Shown piece after piece: positions 28,923-37,624 of a stretch of 64,000 nt of DNA. Source of the DNA: Lentimicrobium sp. GTDB taxonomy: Bacteria > Bacteroidota > Bacteroidia > Bacteroidales > Lentimicrobiaceae. The DNA lies in contig JAHYJC010000016.1 in assembly GCA_019429275.1 (NCBI GenBank), positions 1 to 64,000 on the forward strand, in the 5' to 3' direction. Numbering within the stretch: the stretch's first letter is position 1; each line of letters opens with the position of its first letter. Under the pieces are notes generated by a model. That model worked only from the letters and a program-made list of their open reading frames with translations. It did not search any database and was not told where the DNA came from. The translations under genes and the position numbers were made by a program.

Positions 28923-30827
28923 CTAAAACCTGTAAGGATTCTCCAGATTCTGCTCAGTGCCGTCGCTCAGGTGCACTTTGAGCTGGGGTTCATTCAGTTG
29001 GTTAATAATTTCATCTTTACTGGTAATTTCCGAAACATAAATTAAACTGAGCATAAAACCGCTATCTGAAGGGTTGATTTCAAATTTTATTACACCCCGG
29101 TTGTTGCTGATGTGGCTAAGCAGATACCAGGGCATATCAGGTATTGAAGGATCAGCAGCTTTGGCAAAAGGAATCAACAGGTTGTCGGTTTGGGCAGCAT
29201 TGTATTTGTCAAAGCCATTGAATGTCATTGAAACCGGCTCATACATTTTCTCCAGATAATTCTTCAGATTTAAGCCCTCATTCGAAACGACCGAAGCTAC
29301 TTTAAATCCGGCACTGGCTTCTCTTTGCTCTCCACCGGATTCCCATTTTACTTTCTTTTCCTCAATTATTTTACTAATTTCTCCGGTTGAAACAAGGGTG
29401 GAATCAAAATATATCAAGGTATGCACCGGCTCACCAAACATAGTTTCAAAGGCCAGGATTCCAGGTTTTTGCGATAATTTTATTGACAGAAGTCCGGCAT
29501 CGGAAGGATCGAAGAATTTATCCACGGCAAATTCAGCAACAGCAACTTTACCAATGGTTTGCGCAGGAGCTGCAATTACCCGTGAGACCGGAGTAAACAT
29601 AAATTCCTTGATCACCGTTTCGCTGGTAGTTGCCTGATCGTAGTAGATTTTAACACTGTTGTCAGACACAAAAGCTTCAACCCCCAAAACACCGGGTAAC
29701 TCTTTCATATGATTGGCAAAAGACATGGAACTGCCAAAACATTTCACACTTTTCAGTCCCGATTGCTGGTAAATACCGGCTTCTCTCATTTGTTCACTTG
29801 TTCCCCATTTGAGGCTGATGGTCGGGATATCGGTGACGGATGCAAATGCAAGTCCAAGTGCAATCAGCGCAACCGTGGCGGCTGCCGGCAGCCAATTGAT
29901 TTTTCTTTTGCTGAACTGCAGGGTTTCTGGCTCCGGGCATTTGGTCACACAATCGCCGCATAGGTGACAGTCGATGTGCTGAACTTTGGGGATATCAGAA
30001 ATTTTTATTGCCATTGGACACACTTTGTCGCAAATACGGCATGAAGTGCAGGTATCGGCTTTGCGTGTCACCCTAACAATAGGAAATATTCCGAATTTCA
30101 GGCGGGTAGTTTCAACGATCACACCAGCCAGACAAAGAGCCCCAAGCAACCATATCCAACCGATTGAAAGTCCGAAACCCACTGTTAGAAGCGCATAAAC
30201 AGCCGCAATCCCAAGAAATACAAAACCAAAACTAAAGATATTTGATGCAGCACTCAGCGGGCAGATGTATTTGCACCAGAACTGCCTTACAAAAAAAGAC
30301 CCCGGGATTGCAAGCAATAAGGCCATAACAGCATATCCCATCACAACATCAGAGCTGAAACCAGAAAAGAGAGCATAATAAGGATCAAATGTCTTGCAGA
30401 AAAGTTCGCTGCTGCTGATGGTGAAGTAAAATGTGATAAATAAAATTGCATATTTTAAAACACGCAGTAAACGATCGGCAATTCCTGTGATCACAAAATT
30501 CATTTTGAAGCGTTTGCCCTGCCAGCCCAACCATTCGGTAAAAGTACCAATGGGGCATATATAACTGCAGAATAGCTTGCTGAAAAGAAAAACTCCGGCC
30601 AGCAATGCCAAACCCATTGCAATCTGGGTGGTGGTCATTGAACAGGCTAAAGAGTTACTTGCCAGATATGATGATAAGGCCTGTAAGCCGCCAAACGGAC
30701 AATAAGCCTCAAAATCAGCGATATACGACTTATCAACAAATGGCCTGATAACCATATATAACAGCAGTCCAAGGATTATCCACTGAAGTGCAATTCTGTA
30801 ATAATTTCTTTTTTTTGCTTTTGCCAT
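28923..30827 (-). CDS. Membrane polyferredoxin (NapH/NosR-like) with extra C-terminal domains
   Basis: 634 residues from the ATG at 30827. About six membrane helices fill residues 12-240, with two CxxxCP motifs (Cys87/Cys91 and Cys185/Cys189) of the NapH/NosR/CcoG superfamily. Two ferredoxin motifs CxxCxxCxxxCP follow, at Cys260-Cys270 and Cys287-Cys297, for two [4Fe-4S] clusters. After one more helix (about 312-330) comes a region resembling a heavy-metal-associated fold (about 356-420) with one Cys (Cys363) instead of CxxC. The last 210 or so residues are unassigned. It is probably a membrane electron carrier; the partner is unknown. A longer frame reaches 30887, but a TATTTTTG promoter box inside it favours 30827. 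Confidence 0.8.
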   Translation of the reverse strand: MAKAKKRNYYRIALQWIILGLLLYMVIRPFVDKSYIADFEAYCPFGGLQALSSYLASNSLACSMTTTQIAMGLALLAGVFLFSKLFCSYICPIGTFTEWLGWQGKRFKMNFVITGIADRLLRVLKYAILFITFYFTISSSELFCKTFDPYYALFSGFSSDVVMGYAVMALLLAIPGSFFVRQFWCKYICPLSAASNIFSFGFVFLGIAAVYALLTVGFGLSIGWIWLLGALCLAGVIVETTRLKFGIFPIVRVTRKADTCTSCRICDKVCPMAIKISDIPKVQHIDCHLCGDCVTKCPEPETLQFSKRKINWLPAAATVALIALGLAFASVTDIPTISLKWGTSEQMREAGIYQQSGLKSVKCFGSSMSFANHMKELPGVLGVEAFVSDNSVKIYYDQATTSETVIKEFMFTPVSRVIAAPAQTIGKVAVAEFAVDKFFDPSDAGLLSIKLSQKPGILAFETMFGEPVHTLIYFDSTLVSTGEISKIIEEKKVKWESGGEQREASAGFKVASVVSNEGLNLKNYLEKMYEPVSMTFNGFDKYNAAQTDNLLIPFAKAADPSIPDMPWYLLSHISNNRGVIKFEINPSDSGFMLSLIYVSEITSKDEIINQLNEPQLKVHLSDGTEQNLENPYRF

Positions 30828-30854
30828 GACAACTTCATAATATGAATGAATGTT

Positions 30855-30862
30855 CAAAAATA
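30855..30862 (-). promoter_or_regulatory. -7 box TATTTTTG for the polyferredoxin gene
   Basis: It matches TAnnTTTG, 27 bases before the ATG at 30827. It lies inside the longer upstream frame, so it helps fix the start. Confidence 0.5.
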
Positions 30863-30952
30863 GGAACTTAAAAAAACCATAACACACAGAAAGCTAATTC
30901 ATATTGATTTTAAACAACATCACAAATTGCTCACGATAACCTTAAAAATGAT

Positions 30953-30960
30953 TAAGTTTG
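30953..30960 (+). promoter_or_regulatory. -7 box TAAGTTTG for the endonuclease/exonuclease/phosphatase gene
   Basis: It matches TAnnTTTG, 18 bases before the ATG at 30979. It overlaps a TTG at 30958 that would otherwise be a possible start, which rules that start out. Confidence 0.55.
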
Positions 30961-30978
30961 TCAGTAAATGTTTCTAAA

Positions 30979-32028
30979 ATGCCAAGAAATTTTAAACTGA
31001 CTCTTATTGCCCTGCTATTTTGCACATTGGCAGGAATTAATATTGCCGTTGCTCAGGATGATAAACCAAAAGCGGAAGAATTCCGGATTATGTTCTATAA
31101 TGTTGAGAATCTTTTTGACCCATTTGATGACACCCTGAAAAACGATGCAGAATTTCTTCCAGGAGGAATGCGCGGATGGACTTGGAGAAAGTTTGAGAAA
31201 AAGCTTCAGAATACTGCAAAGGTCATTATTAGTACCGGAGGATGGCGTCCGCCTGAAATTGTCGGCTTTTGTGAAGTCGAGAACCGATTTTCGCTTATCC
31301 AATTGTTAAAACGAACACCTCTGGAACGATTTGGATACCAAATAGTTCATCAGGAATCGCCTGATTTCAGGGGTATTGATGTTGCTCTCATCTACAGGCC
31401 CGACAAATTCACCAAGCTATTTCATAAGGCTATTCCGGTGTTTTTCGACTCTGACACTATTTCGACAACTCGTGACATCCTCTATGTAAAAGGGCTAGCC
31501 GGTACAGATACTTTACACATTTTTGTGAATCACTGGCCTTCAAAATATGGAGGAGCAACTGCCACAATTCCCCGGCGAAGAGACGCTGCCCTTGCTTTGA
31601 AAGCCAGTATAGATTCGCTTTATGCTGTTGTTAAAAATCCTTTAGTTGTTATTACAGGTGATTTCAACGATACTCCGGTTGATGAAAGTGTGGAAATCCA
31701 TCTTGAAGCCCGGTTGAAAGTTCCCGAAAGCAACGGATTCTACCTGTACAATTTAATGACCCCGTTTATGGATAAATGGGATACCGGCACTCACAAATTC
31801 AGGGAAGAATGGAGCATTATCGATCAATTCATCATTTCTTCACCATTATTGCTTAAAAAAGAAGGTTTAAGACTTGCTGAATCACCTGTAGAAATCGTGC
31901 GTTTCCCATTTATGGTAGAAGAGGATAGAACGCATAACGGAACAAAACCATTCCGCACTTTCAACGGAATGCGCTACCAGGGAGGCTTCAGCGACCACTT
32001 GCCAATACTTTTGCGGCTAAAATATTAG
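30979..32028 (+). CDS. Secreted endonuclease/exonuclease/phosphatase family protein
   Basis: 349 residues. A signal peptide ends near INIAVAQ. The EEP fold motifs are present in order: FYNVENLFDP (Asn), GFCEVENR (metal-binding Glu), IDVALIYRP, VNHWPSK (His), ITGDFNDTP (Asp and Asn) and the C-terminal SDHLP (Asp-His). All catalytic positions appear intact. Members cleave phosphodiesters in nucleic acids or inositol phosphates; substrate is unknown, and export suggests a role in extracellular nucleic acid or phosphate scavenging. It diverges from the polyferredoxin gene. Confidence 0.9.
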   Translation: MPRNFKLTLIALLFCTLAGINIAVAQDDKPKAEEFRIMFYNVENLFDPFDDTLKNDAEFLPGGMRGWTWRKFEKKLQNTAKVIISTGGWRPPEIVGFCEVENRFSLIQLLKRTPLERFGYQIVHQESPDFRGIDVALIYRPDKFTKLFHKAIPVFFDSDTISTTRDILYVKGLAGTDTLHIFVNHWPSKYGGATATIPRRRDAALALKASIDSLYAVVKNPLVVITGDFNDTPVDESVEIHLEARLKVPESNGFYLYNLMTPFMDKWDTGTHKFREEWSIIDQFIISSPLLLKKEGLRLAESPVEIVRFPFMVEEDRTHNGTKPFRTFNGMRYQGGFSDHLPILLRLKY

Positions 32029-32044
32029 GCTAATTTTGCCTGGC

Positions 32045-34150
32045 CTACAGTTCTATTATCATTGCTCCTTTATCATAAACCGAATAAAACGGAATATTTT
32101 CTTTCGAAAAATCCTCCTGCCATTTCATTGTCCGGCGCTTTGAACTGGAAGCATCCATAATAAATAATGCTCCGGGAAAGGCACTTATCAATTCTGAAGC
32201 TGTTACATAAGCATTCGATCGTAAAACAACATAATCAACATTGATTTGCTTTCCAGTTTCAGGCAGGCAGTTTTTATCAGAAACTATTGCAATTCTTGTA
32301 CCTCCGGCTAATATAAAACCTTTGTAAGCCACTGCCATTTTTTCGTTGTTAAATGAAGAAGTAACTTCAACCATTTCGAATGGCTTCATACCCTTTTCAA
32401 TGATGTAGCCTTCGAGAGGATAGGAAAGTTTTTCAGGGCTTGACATCAGCGCAGAATCGGCAAACAATAAATGTTGCTGCCCATGAACCAGGCTTATGGC
32501 CGTGTGACTGCGGATATGGTGCACCACAAGTTCATGACGGGTAATGCGCTCTGTGTTTCTATAAGTATTTCCTGCAAGAAACAAGATCAAAAAAGCCACA
32601 CCCATCCTGAACCAGATTCGCTTTTTATCCAGATACCAGGCAAAAAGCATCAAAATAACCAAATAAACAAGAAATGTTGAAATCCAGGGAAGGTAGATAT
32701 TCCTGACAACAGCGCCCGGCAATCCCTCAATAAGCCCGACTGCAGTATTCAGAAATTTGAATTCCCAAACCAGAAGAGTTGCTGCATAGCCGGCAACAAC
32801 AGGGATTTTGGAAAGAATAATAAATGCCAGCCCTGAATAAATCAACACTCCCGCAAGAGGGATAACGAGGAGGTTAGTAAGAAGAAAGTAGCTCGGAAAC
32901 TGGTGAAAATACATAAGGGAGATTGGCCCTGTGGCAATCTGAGCAGCCAGGGAAACTGTTATGATGTCCCAGAGATACTTTTGAAACTTGTTTGCAGGTA
33001 CAAACAATTTTTGCAGATGAGGTTGAAGTATCACAATGCCAAGCACTGCAGCATAGGAAAGTTGAAAACCCAGTTCAAAAATGATGGATGGCTGTATCAA
33101 CAGCAAAATAAATGCAGAGGCTGCCACTGAATTGATAATGTGAGATTTACGGTTAAGTGCCCCACCAATGGTAACCAGTGAAAACATAAGTGATGCCCGC
33201 ATAACTGAAGGAGCCAGCCCGGTTATAAGTGCATAAAACCAGATAACCAGAAGAATAAGGACCGGGCGGAGCCAATTCCCGTTTTTTCTTTTCCTTAGAA
33301 AAAAGAAAAGTTTATCGGCCAGCAAAAATATAATCCCGACATGTAATCCGGAAACACACAAGATATGCATTGCTCCAGCTCCGGCAAATTCCTTGCGCTG
33401 ATCTGCATCCAGAAGATCTCCATAACCTATGAGAAGGGCCGCTGCCAAGGCATATTCGCGACCATCAATTCCCGCATCCCGGAATAAGGTCAGAAACCCA
33501 TTTCTGACCTGATAAGCAAATTTTTGTAAAAAATTACCTCCTACATTGTGTATGACTTCATACCTGCCACTCTTCAGAAAAACCTGATGATGAATCCCTT
33601 TGTTGGCAAGATAAGCAGCATAATTAAACTCTCCAGGATTACCCGGTCCGGGAATTGGAAAAGGCTGTTCGGAAAAGATAATTCTGTCGCCATAGCTGAT
33701 TTGCCTGCCCGCCGAGTCTTTGGAAACATAAACCATGATGCGCCCCTTTACATTTTTGTGCAGACCATTGACCAATGCAACTTCAGATTTGACCGTAAAA
33801 CGTATTGAATTTGCTCTCTCGGCCGGCTCATCAGCTACTATTGCTGAAATGGCTTCAATATCAGAAGCGCCAATTCCTGTAAAATGATTCCGGTGATTGA
33901 TTTCCGCTTTTGTATCGGCCAGCAAAAATCCAAAAATTATAAGAAATAAATTCACCAGAAGACCATAAATCCATCGGCCTGCGTAAGCAGATTTGGTATT
34001 GAGCAAATTTCGCAGCGGAATTATAGCAAGTGGTACAAAAACCAACCAAATTGGAATATCAGGCCATTCATCTGATAACCGGTGCAATATAATGCCGGCT
34101 AAAAGTGGAATTACCAACCTGACGAATGGATATCTGGTCCAGGTTTTCAA
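32045..34150 (-). CDS. ComEC/Rec2 family DNA-uptake channel protein
   Basis: 701 residues. Two or three N-terminal membrane helices precede a DUF4131/OB-like periplasmic domain (about 90-200: ASDIEAISAIVADEPAERAN, RIMVYVSKD, SYGDRIIF). The competence domain follows with about eight helices (about 240-510) and the signature GAGAMHILCVSGLHVGII. The C-terminal part (about 540-701) aligns in shape with the metallo-beta-lactamase-like domain of ComEC but shows no HxHxDH motif. It is expected to pass single-stranded DNA across the inner membrane. It follows lpxB by 120 bases. Confidence 0.9.
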   Translation of the reverse strand: MKTWTRYPFVRLVIPLLAGIILHRLSDEWPDIPIWLVFVPLAIIPLRNLLNTKSAYAGRWIYGLLVNLFLIIFGFLLADTKAEINHRNHFTGIGASDIEAISAIVADEPAERANSIRFTVKSEVALVNGLHKNVKGRIMVYVSKDSAGRQISYGDRIIFSEQPFPIPGPGNPGEFNYAAYLANKGIHHQVFLKSGRYEVIHNVGGNFLQKFAYQVRNGFLTLFRDAGIDGREYALAAALLIGYGDLLDADQRKEFAGAGAMHILCVSGLHVGIIFLLADKLFFFLRKRKNGNWLRPVLILLVIWFYALITGLAPSVMRASLMFSLVTIGGALNRKSHIINSVAASAFILLLIQPSIIFELGFQLSYAAVLGIVILQPHLQKLFVPANKFQKYLWDIITVSLAAQIATGPISLMYFHQFPSYFLLTNLLVIPLAGVLIYSGLAFIILSKIPVVAGYAATLLVWEFKFLNTAVGLIEGLPGAVVRNIYLPWISTFLVYLVILMLFAWYLDKKRIWFRMGVAFLILFLAGNTYRNTERITRHELVVHHIRSHTAISLVHGQQHLLFADSALMSSPEKLSYPLEGYIIEKGMKPFEMVEVTSSFNNEKMAVAYKGFILAGGTRIAIVSDKNCLPETGKQINVDYVVLRSNAYVTASELISAFPGALFIMDASSSKRRTMKWQEDFSKENIPFYSVYDKGAMIIEL

Positions 34151-34270
34151 AATGAGAAATTTCTTTTTTAATCGGAAAATAAAAATATAAATTTAATTTC
34201 AGATTATGGCTTAAATTCTTTTGAGCTTCAGAAAATGGCATGGAGACAAGAGAAAATTTTTCAGGATGGT

Positions 34271-35389
34271 TCAGTCGGCCTGAGAAAAGGTTTTTGTTTT
34301 CATAAATTGGAGCACCGAATTTGCAGCCCTTTTAGAAGCACCTTTACCTCCAAGTTTCAGCAGAAGATCTGAATAATCTTTTTCCAGTTGCTGCTTTATT
34401 ATTTTTTCATTGAGCAGCAAATCGAGTTCCCGGGTTAAATTTGCTGCAGACATCTCGTTTTGAATCAGTTCTTTTACAATAACTCTATCCATGATAAGGT
34501 TAACCAGTGAAATGTACTTCACTTTGATCAGTTTCTTTGCAATATAGTAGGAAACAGTTCCTCCTTTGTAGCAAACCATTTCAGGCGTGCCGATAATAGC
34601 GGTTTCGAGTGTTGCTGTGCCCGAAGTTACAATTGCAGCTTTTGCCTGTTTTAGCAAATCATAAGTCCGGCCTGTTACCACAGGAATATTGGCATGGCCG
34701 GCAATTTTATGATAAAAATCTTCATTATAAGAGCCAACACCTGCAATCACAAAACGTACATCAGGGAAATTGCCAGCTGCCTGGACCATTGCCGGAAGGT
34801 TTTTTTGTATTTCTTGTTTCCTGCTGCCAGGCAATAGCGCAACAACCGGCCGCTGCTCATCGGGAAAAACAGGTTTGAAATTGCTTTGTTCCAGGACATC
34901 AAGCAAAGGATGACCATGGAATTCAACTTCCATACCATGTTGAGCATAAAATTCCTTTTCAAAGGGCAGGATGACCATCATTTTATCAACCACTTTTCGG
35001 ATGGTTTTCATGCGTGATTGCTTCCATGCCCAAACCTGGGGAGAGATATAATAGATAACCGGAATTTTTCGAAGATGCAGAAACTCTGCTATTTTAAGAT
35101 TAAAACCCGGGTAATCTATCAAAATTACAGCATCGGGTTTATATTCAAGAATATCTTTTTTGCAAAAAGCGAGATTACGCAGAATGGTTCTAAGATTAAG
35201 CACAACTTCCAGAAACCCCATAAAGGCTAATTCGCTGTAATGTTTTACCATTACCCCACCCTGCTGAGCCATCAGATTACCACCCCAGCAGCGGAACTCC
35301 AACTTTTTATTGATGGAATTCAGTTCTCTCATAAGATTGGAAGCGTGAAGATCGCCTGAAGCTTCGCCTGCAATTATATAAAACTTCAT
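34271..35389 (-). CDS. lpxB: Lipid-A-disaccharide synthase
   Basis: 372 residues, a glycosyltransferase family 19 enzyme that joins UDP-2,3-diacylglucosamine and lipid X to make the lipid A disaccharide at the inner membrane. Visible motifs: IAGEASGDLHASNLM at the N-terminus, SPQVWAWKQSR, LLPGSRKQEI and TSGTATLETAIIGTPEMV. The MKFYIIAGEASGD start at 35389 is canonical. An upstream in-frame ATG at 35521 would overlap the preceding gene and add 44 residues without family support. It lies in a run with SurE and ComEC. Confidence 0.97.
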   Translation of the reverse strand: MKFYIIAGEASGDLHASNLMRELNSINKKLEFRCWGGNLMAQQGGVMVKHYSELAFMGFLEVVLNLRTILRNLAFCKKDILEYKPDAVILIDYPGFNLKIAEFLHLRKIPVIYYISPQVWAWKQSRMKTIRKVVDKMMVILPFEKEFYAQHGMEVEFHGHPLLDVLEQSNFKPVFPDEQRPVVALLPGSRKQEIQKNLPAMVQAAGNFPDVRFVIAGVGSYNEDFYHKIAGHANIPVVTGRTYDLLKQAKAAIVTSGTATLETAIIGTPEMVCYKGGTVSYYIAKKLIKVKYISLVNLIMDRVIVKELIQNEMSAANLTRELDLLLNEKIIKQQLEKDYSDLLLKLGGKGASKRAANSVLQFMKTKTFSQAD

Positions 35390-35397
35390 GATTAAAA

Positions 35398-35703
35398 TTA
35401 AAAGACAAAAATGCTGAATGGTTTTCCGTCGATCAACACAAAATACAATATGATAGATAGAAAAATCACTACCAAAACTCCCGATCCGGCTTTTGAAAAT
35501 TTCATTTTTTTCATGTACCATCGCATCAGCAAAACGCCAGGGATAAAGGCCAGCAGCAACAGCTTGTTTTCAGGCTGATTTTCAGAAAAAATGTTATAAA
35601 TCAATGGACCGGCAAAAATAATAAGCGCAGCAGTAAATAAAGTCAAAAGCAGGCCTGCCAGAAAGCCAATAAAAAAGTTGTCGTTTTTCCACATATCTGT
35701 CAA
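35398..35703 (-). CDS. Small membrane protein between surE and lpxB
   Basis: 101 residues with three predicted membrane helices (about 10-33, 46-60 and 73-92) and a basic MRWYMKKMKFSKAG loop. I do not recognise a family. It lies 8 bases before lpxB and 99 bases after surE on the same strand, so it is probably co-transcribed, which suggests but does not prove an envelope role. An alternative ATG lies three codons in. Confidence 0.7.
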   Translation of the reverse strand: MTDMWKNDNFFIGFLAGLLLTLFTAALIIFAGPLIYNIFSENQPENKLLLLAFIPGVLLMRWYMKKMKFSKAGSGVLVVIFLSIILYFVLIDGKPFSIFVF

Positions 35704-35802
35704 CAGCTAAATCAAATTTCCGGTAATTCGCATTGTTCAGAACAGCAAAACGAAGTGAGCCAGGAAATTAAGTTTTCATGTTCAAAATGAGCTAACCAGG
35801 AG

Positions 35803-36579
35803 CTAATTGAGATTTCCGGTTTCCCAGTCTCTTAACAAAGGTATGGTTTTATGTGATGTCAGATCAAAATGCATAGGGACAACCGATACAAAATTGTTGC
35901 GCAAAGCCCATTCATCAGTATCTTCGCCCTCGTCGCTATTGCGGAATACTCCGGTAAGCCAGAAATAATCCCGCATATGAGGATCCTGCCTGTGGTCAAA
36001 TTTTTCATCCCAGAATGCCATGGCCTGGCGTACAATTCGAATCCCTTTAATCGGTGAACCATTTACTGAAGGAATATTGACATTCAGACAAGTATAATCA
36101 GGAAGGCCACATTTAAGAACATTTTCAGCAATTGACCTGATATAGGGTGCACATTTACTGAAATCGGCAGAAAAAGAATAGTCATCAAGCGAAAAACCTA
36201 TTGAAGGAATATTATCAATTGCTCCCTCGATGACAGCGGCCATGGTTCCGGAATAAATTACATTGACCGAAGCGTTTGATCCATGGTTGATTCCTGATAC
36301 CACCAGATCAGGCTTTTTACCAAGAATAGCTTTTTGACCAATTTTTACGCAATCGGCCGGAGTACCACTGCAGGAAAATTCCCGGAAGCCTGTCTCTTCT
36401 CTTAGCTTTTGAATCCTCAGGGGAGATGTGATGGTAACAGCATGTCCGGTGGCAGACATAGGTTTATCGGGTGCAACAACAATTACATCTCCAAGTTGGC
36501 GCATAACATCGGTAAGAATTTTGAGACCCGGAGCATGTATTCCGTCATCATTGGTAATCAGTATTAACGGTTTATTCAT
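35803..36579 (-). CDS. surE: 5'/3'-nucleotidase SurE
   Basis: 258 residues. The N-terminal LITNDDGIHAPGL has the metal-binding Asp-Asp pair, and VSGINHGSNASVNVIYSGT supplies the Asn and active-site loop. The family dephosphorylates nucleoside monophosphates and short polyphosphate in a divalent-metal-dependent way. The surE-lpxB neighbourhood is common in Bacteroidota. Confidence 0.97.
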   Translation of the reverse strand: MNKPLILITNDDGIHAPGLKILTDVMRQLGDVIVVAPDKPMSATGHAVTITSPLRIQKLREETGFREFSCSGTPADCVKIGQKAILGKKPDLVVSGINHGSNASVNVIYSGTMAAVIEGAIDNIPSIGFSLDDYSFSADFSKCAPYIRSIAENVLKCGLPDYTCLNVNIPSVNGSPIKGIRIVRQAMAFWDEKFDHRQDPHMRDYFWLTGVFRNSDEGEDTDEWALRNNFVSVVPMHFDLTSHKTIPLLRDWETGNLN

Positions 36580-36684
36580 TGAAATTCAAATTTTTCTATT
36601 AATGTATTATTGTATTAATGGTTCGTTTCATTTGCAGGATGCGACCTGATTGCATTTTCGAAACAATAAACTCATTCATGATCA

Positions 36685-37305
36685 TTAAGTTCCACTCTCA
36701 GGAGGTGTTTGTTTATGATCAATACTGGTTAGTCCGGCAGTAACAATAAACTTCATAACCTCTGCTGGTGGTGCGTTCAGTGGGGTAATATTTTCAACAG
36801 GAACTATAAAAAGATTGCCTGAAAAGTTATAGGAATGAGGCAGATAAACAGCCACCCTTCCACTTAAAATCCCAAGGTTACTTAAATCCCGCTGCGTAAT
36901 AAATCCCATTTTTTCGAGATTGGCATCGCGGCTTACCTTAACCAAAACGGGTTCGGTAAATCTTTTTTCCTTGCCTACAAAGGCTGACATAAAATCCTTA
37001 ATGGAAGTATAAATCACCTTAACCAATGGAGCCTGACTGATGAGTTTGTCAAAATACTGTAGTAAAGGCTTAAAAACAATGGATGAACCCAGAAATCCAA
37101 TTAGCGTAATTACCAGAAAAATAACTACAATTCCAAGTCCAGGAATGCGGTAACCTGTTATATTGGTGAGGGTATCGGTAAGAATTCCATCAACAAAATT
37201 AAAGGAAAGTACCAATATATAAACGGTGAGAGCAAATGGGGCAATAAAGAGCAAACCCTGCAAAAACCACGACAGAATTTGTTTACTATTTCTTATCTTC
37301 TTCAT
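36685..37305 (-). CDS. DUF502 family membrane protein
   Basis: 206 residues from the ATG at 37305 (MKKIRNSKQ). Two membrane helices (about residues 12-38 and 60-85) are followed by a soluble domain with PLVKVIYTSIKDFMSAF, the RDLSNLG stretch and VAVYLPHSYNFSGNLFIVP, all typical of DUF502. Function is unknown. A longer frame to 37422 exists, but a TACCTTTG promoter box at 37374-37381 falls inside it and no family sequence lies there. It is 105 bases upstream of surE. Confidence 0.85.
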   Translation of the reverse strand: MKKIRNSKQILSWFLQGLLFIAPFALTVYILVLSFNFVDGILTDTLTNITGYRIPGLGIVVIFLVITLIGFLGSSIVFKPLLQYFDKLISQAPLVKVIYTSIKDFMSAFVGKEKRFTEPVLVKVSRDANLEKMGFITQRDLSNLGILSGRVAVYLPHSYNFSGNLFIVPVENITPLNAPPAEVMKFIVTAGLTSIDHKQTPPESGT

Positions 37306-37624
37306 AACCAAATTACTAACAAATTTACATGCAGAATGAATACCACCCTGAAGCCAGACTTCAAAAATCTTTGCAAAGGTACGCATTATGAAGGAATAGG
37401 TGAAAAATGAGGTATGAGCCAATTAGAATTTGAGTCTATAGAGGAACTTTCGAAAAAGCGTTCTGAATATTGCAAGACATCCTACCCGGGGAAACGTTGG
37501 GAAATGAGCGTATACCAATAAATCAGGCACAAGTTGCACCAAACGAAACAGTCGTTAAAATTCTACCAACCTATATAGTTTCACACTCAGGGAGAGAAAA
37601 GCAGTATTTTTATTAAAAAACCCC
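37306..37624. other. 319-bp intergenic region
   Basis: It holds the probable DUF502 promoter at 37374-37381. Nothing else of note is seen between there and the T9SS cargo gene stop; no RNA gene or repeat was recognised. Confidence 0.5.
37374..37381 (-). promoter_or_regulatory. -7 box TACCTTTG for the DUF502 gene
   Basis: It matches TAnnTTTG, 68 bases before the ATG at 37305. The -33 region has only TTTT. Confidence 0.45.

Noticed and set aside
30828-30887. 20-residue N-terminal extension of the polyferredoxin protein
   Set aside because: A TATTTTTG promoter box lies within it, and the MAKAKKRNYY start gives a normal basic end before the first helix.
35390-35521. 44-residue N-terminal extension of LpxB
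   Set aside because: LpxB proteins start at MKFYIIAGEASGD; the extension would overlap the upstream small membrane gene and has no similarity to the family.
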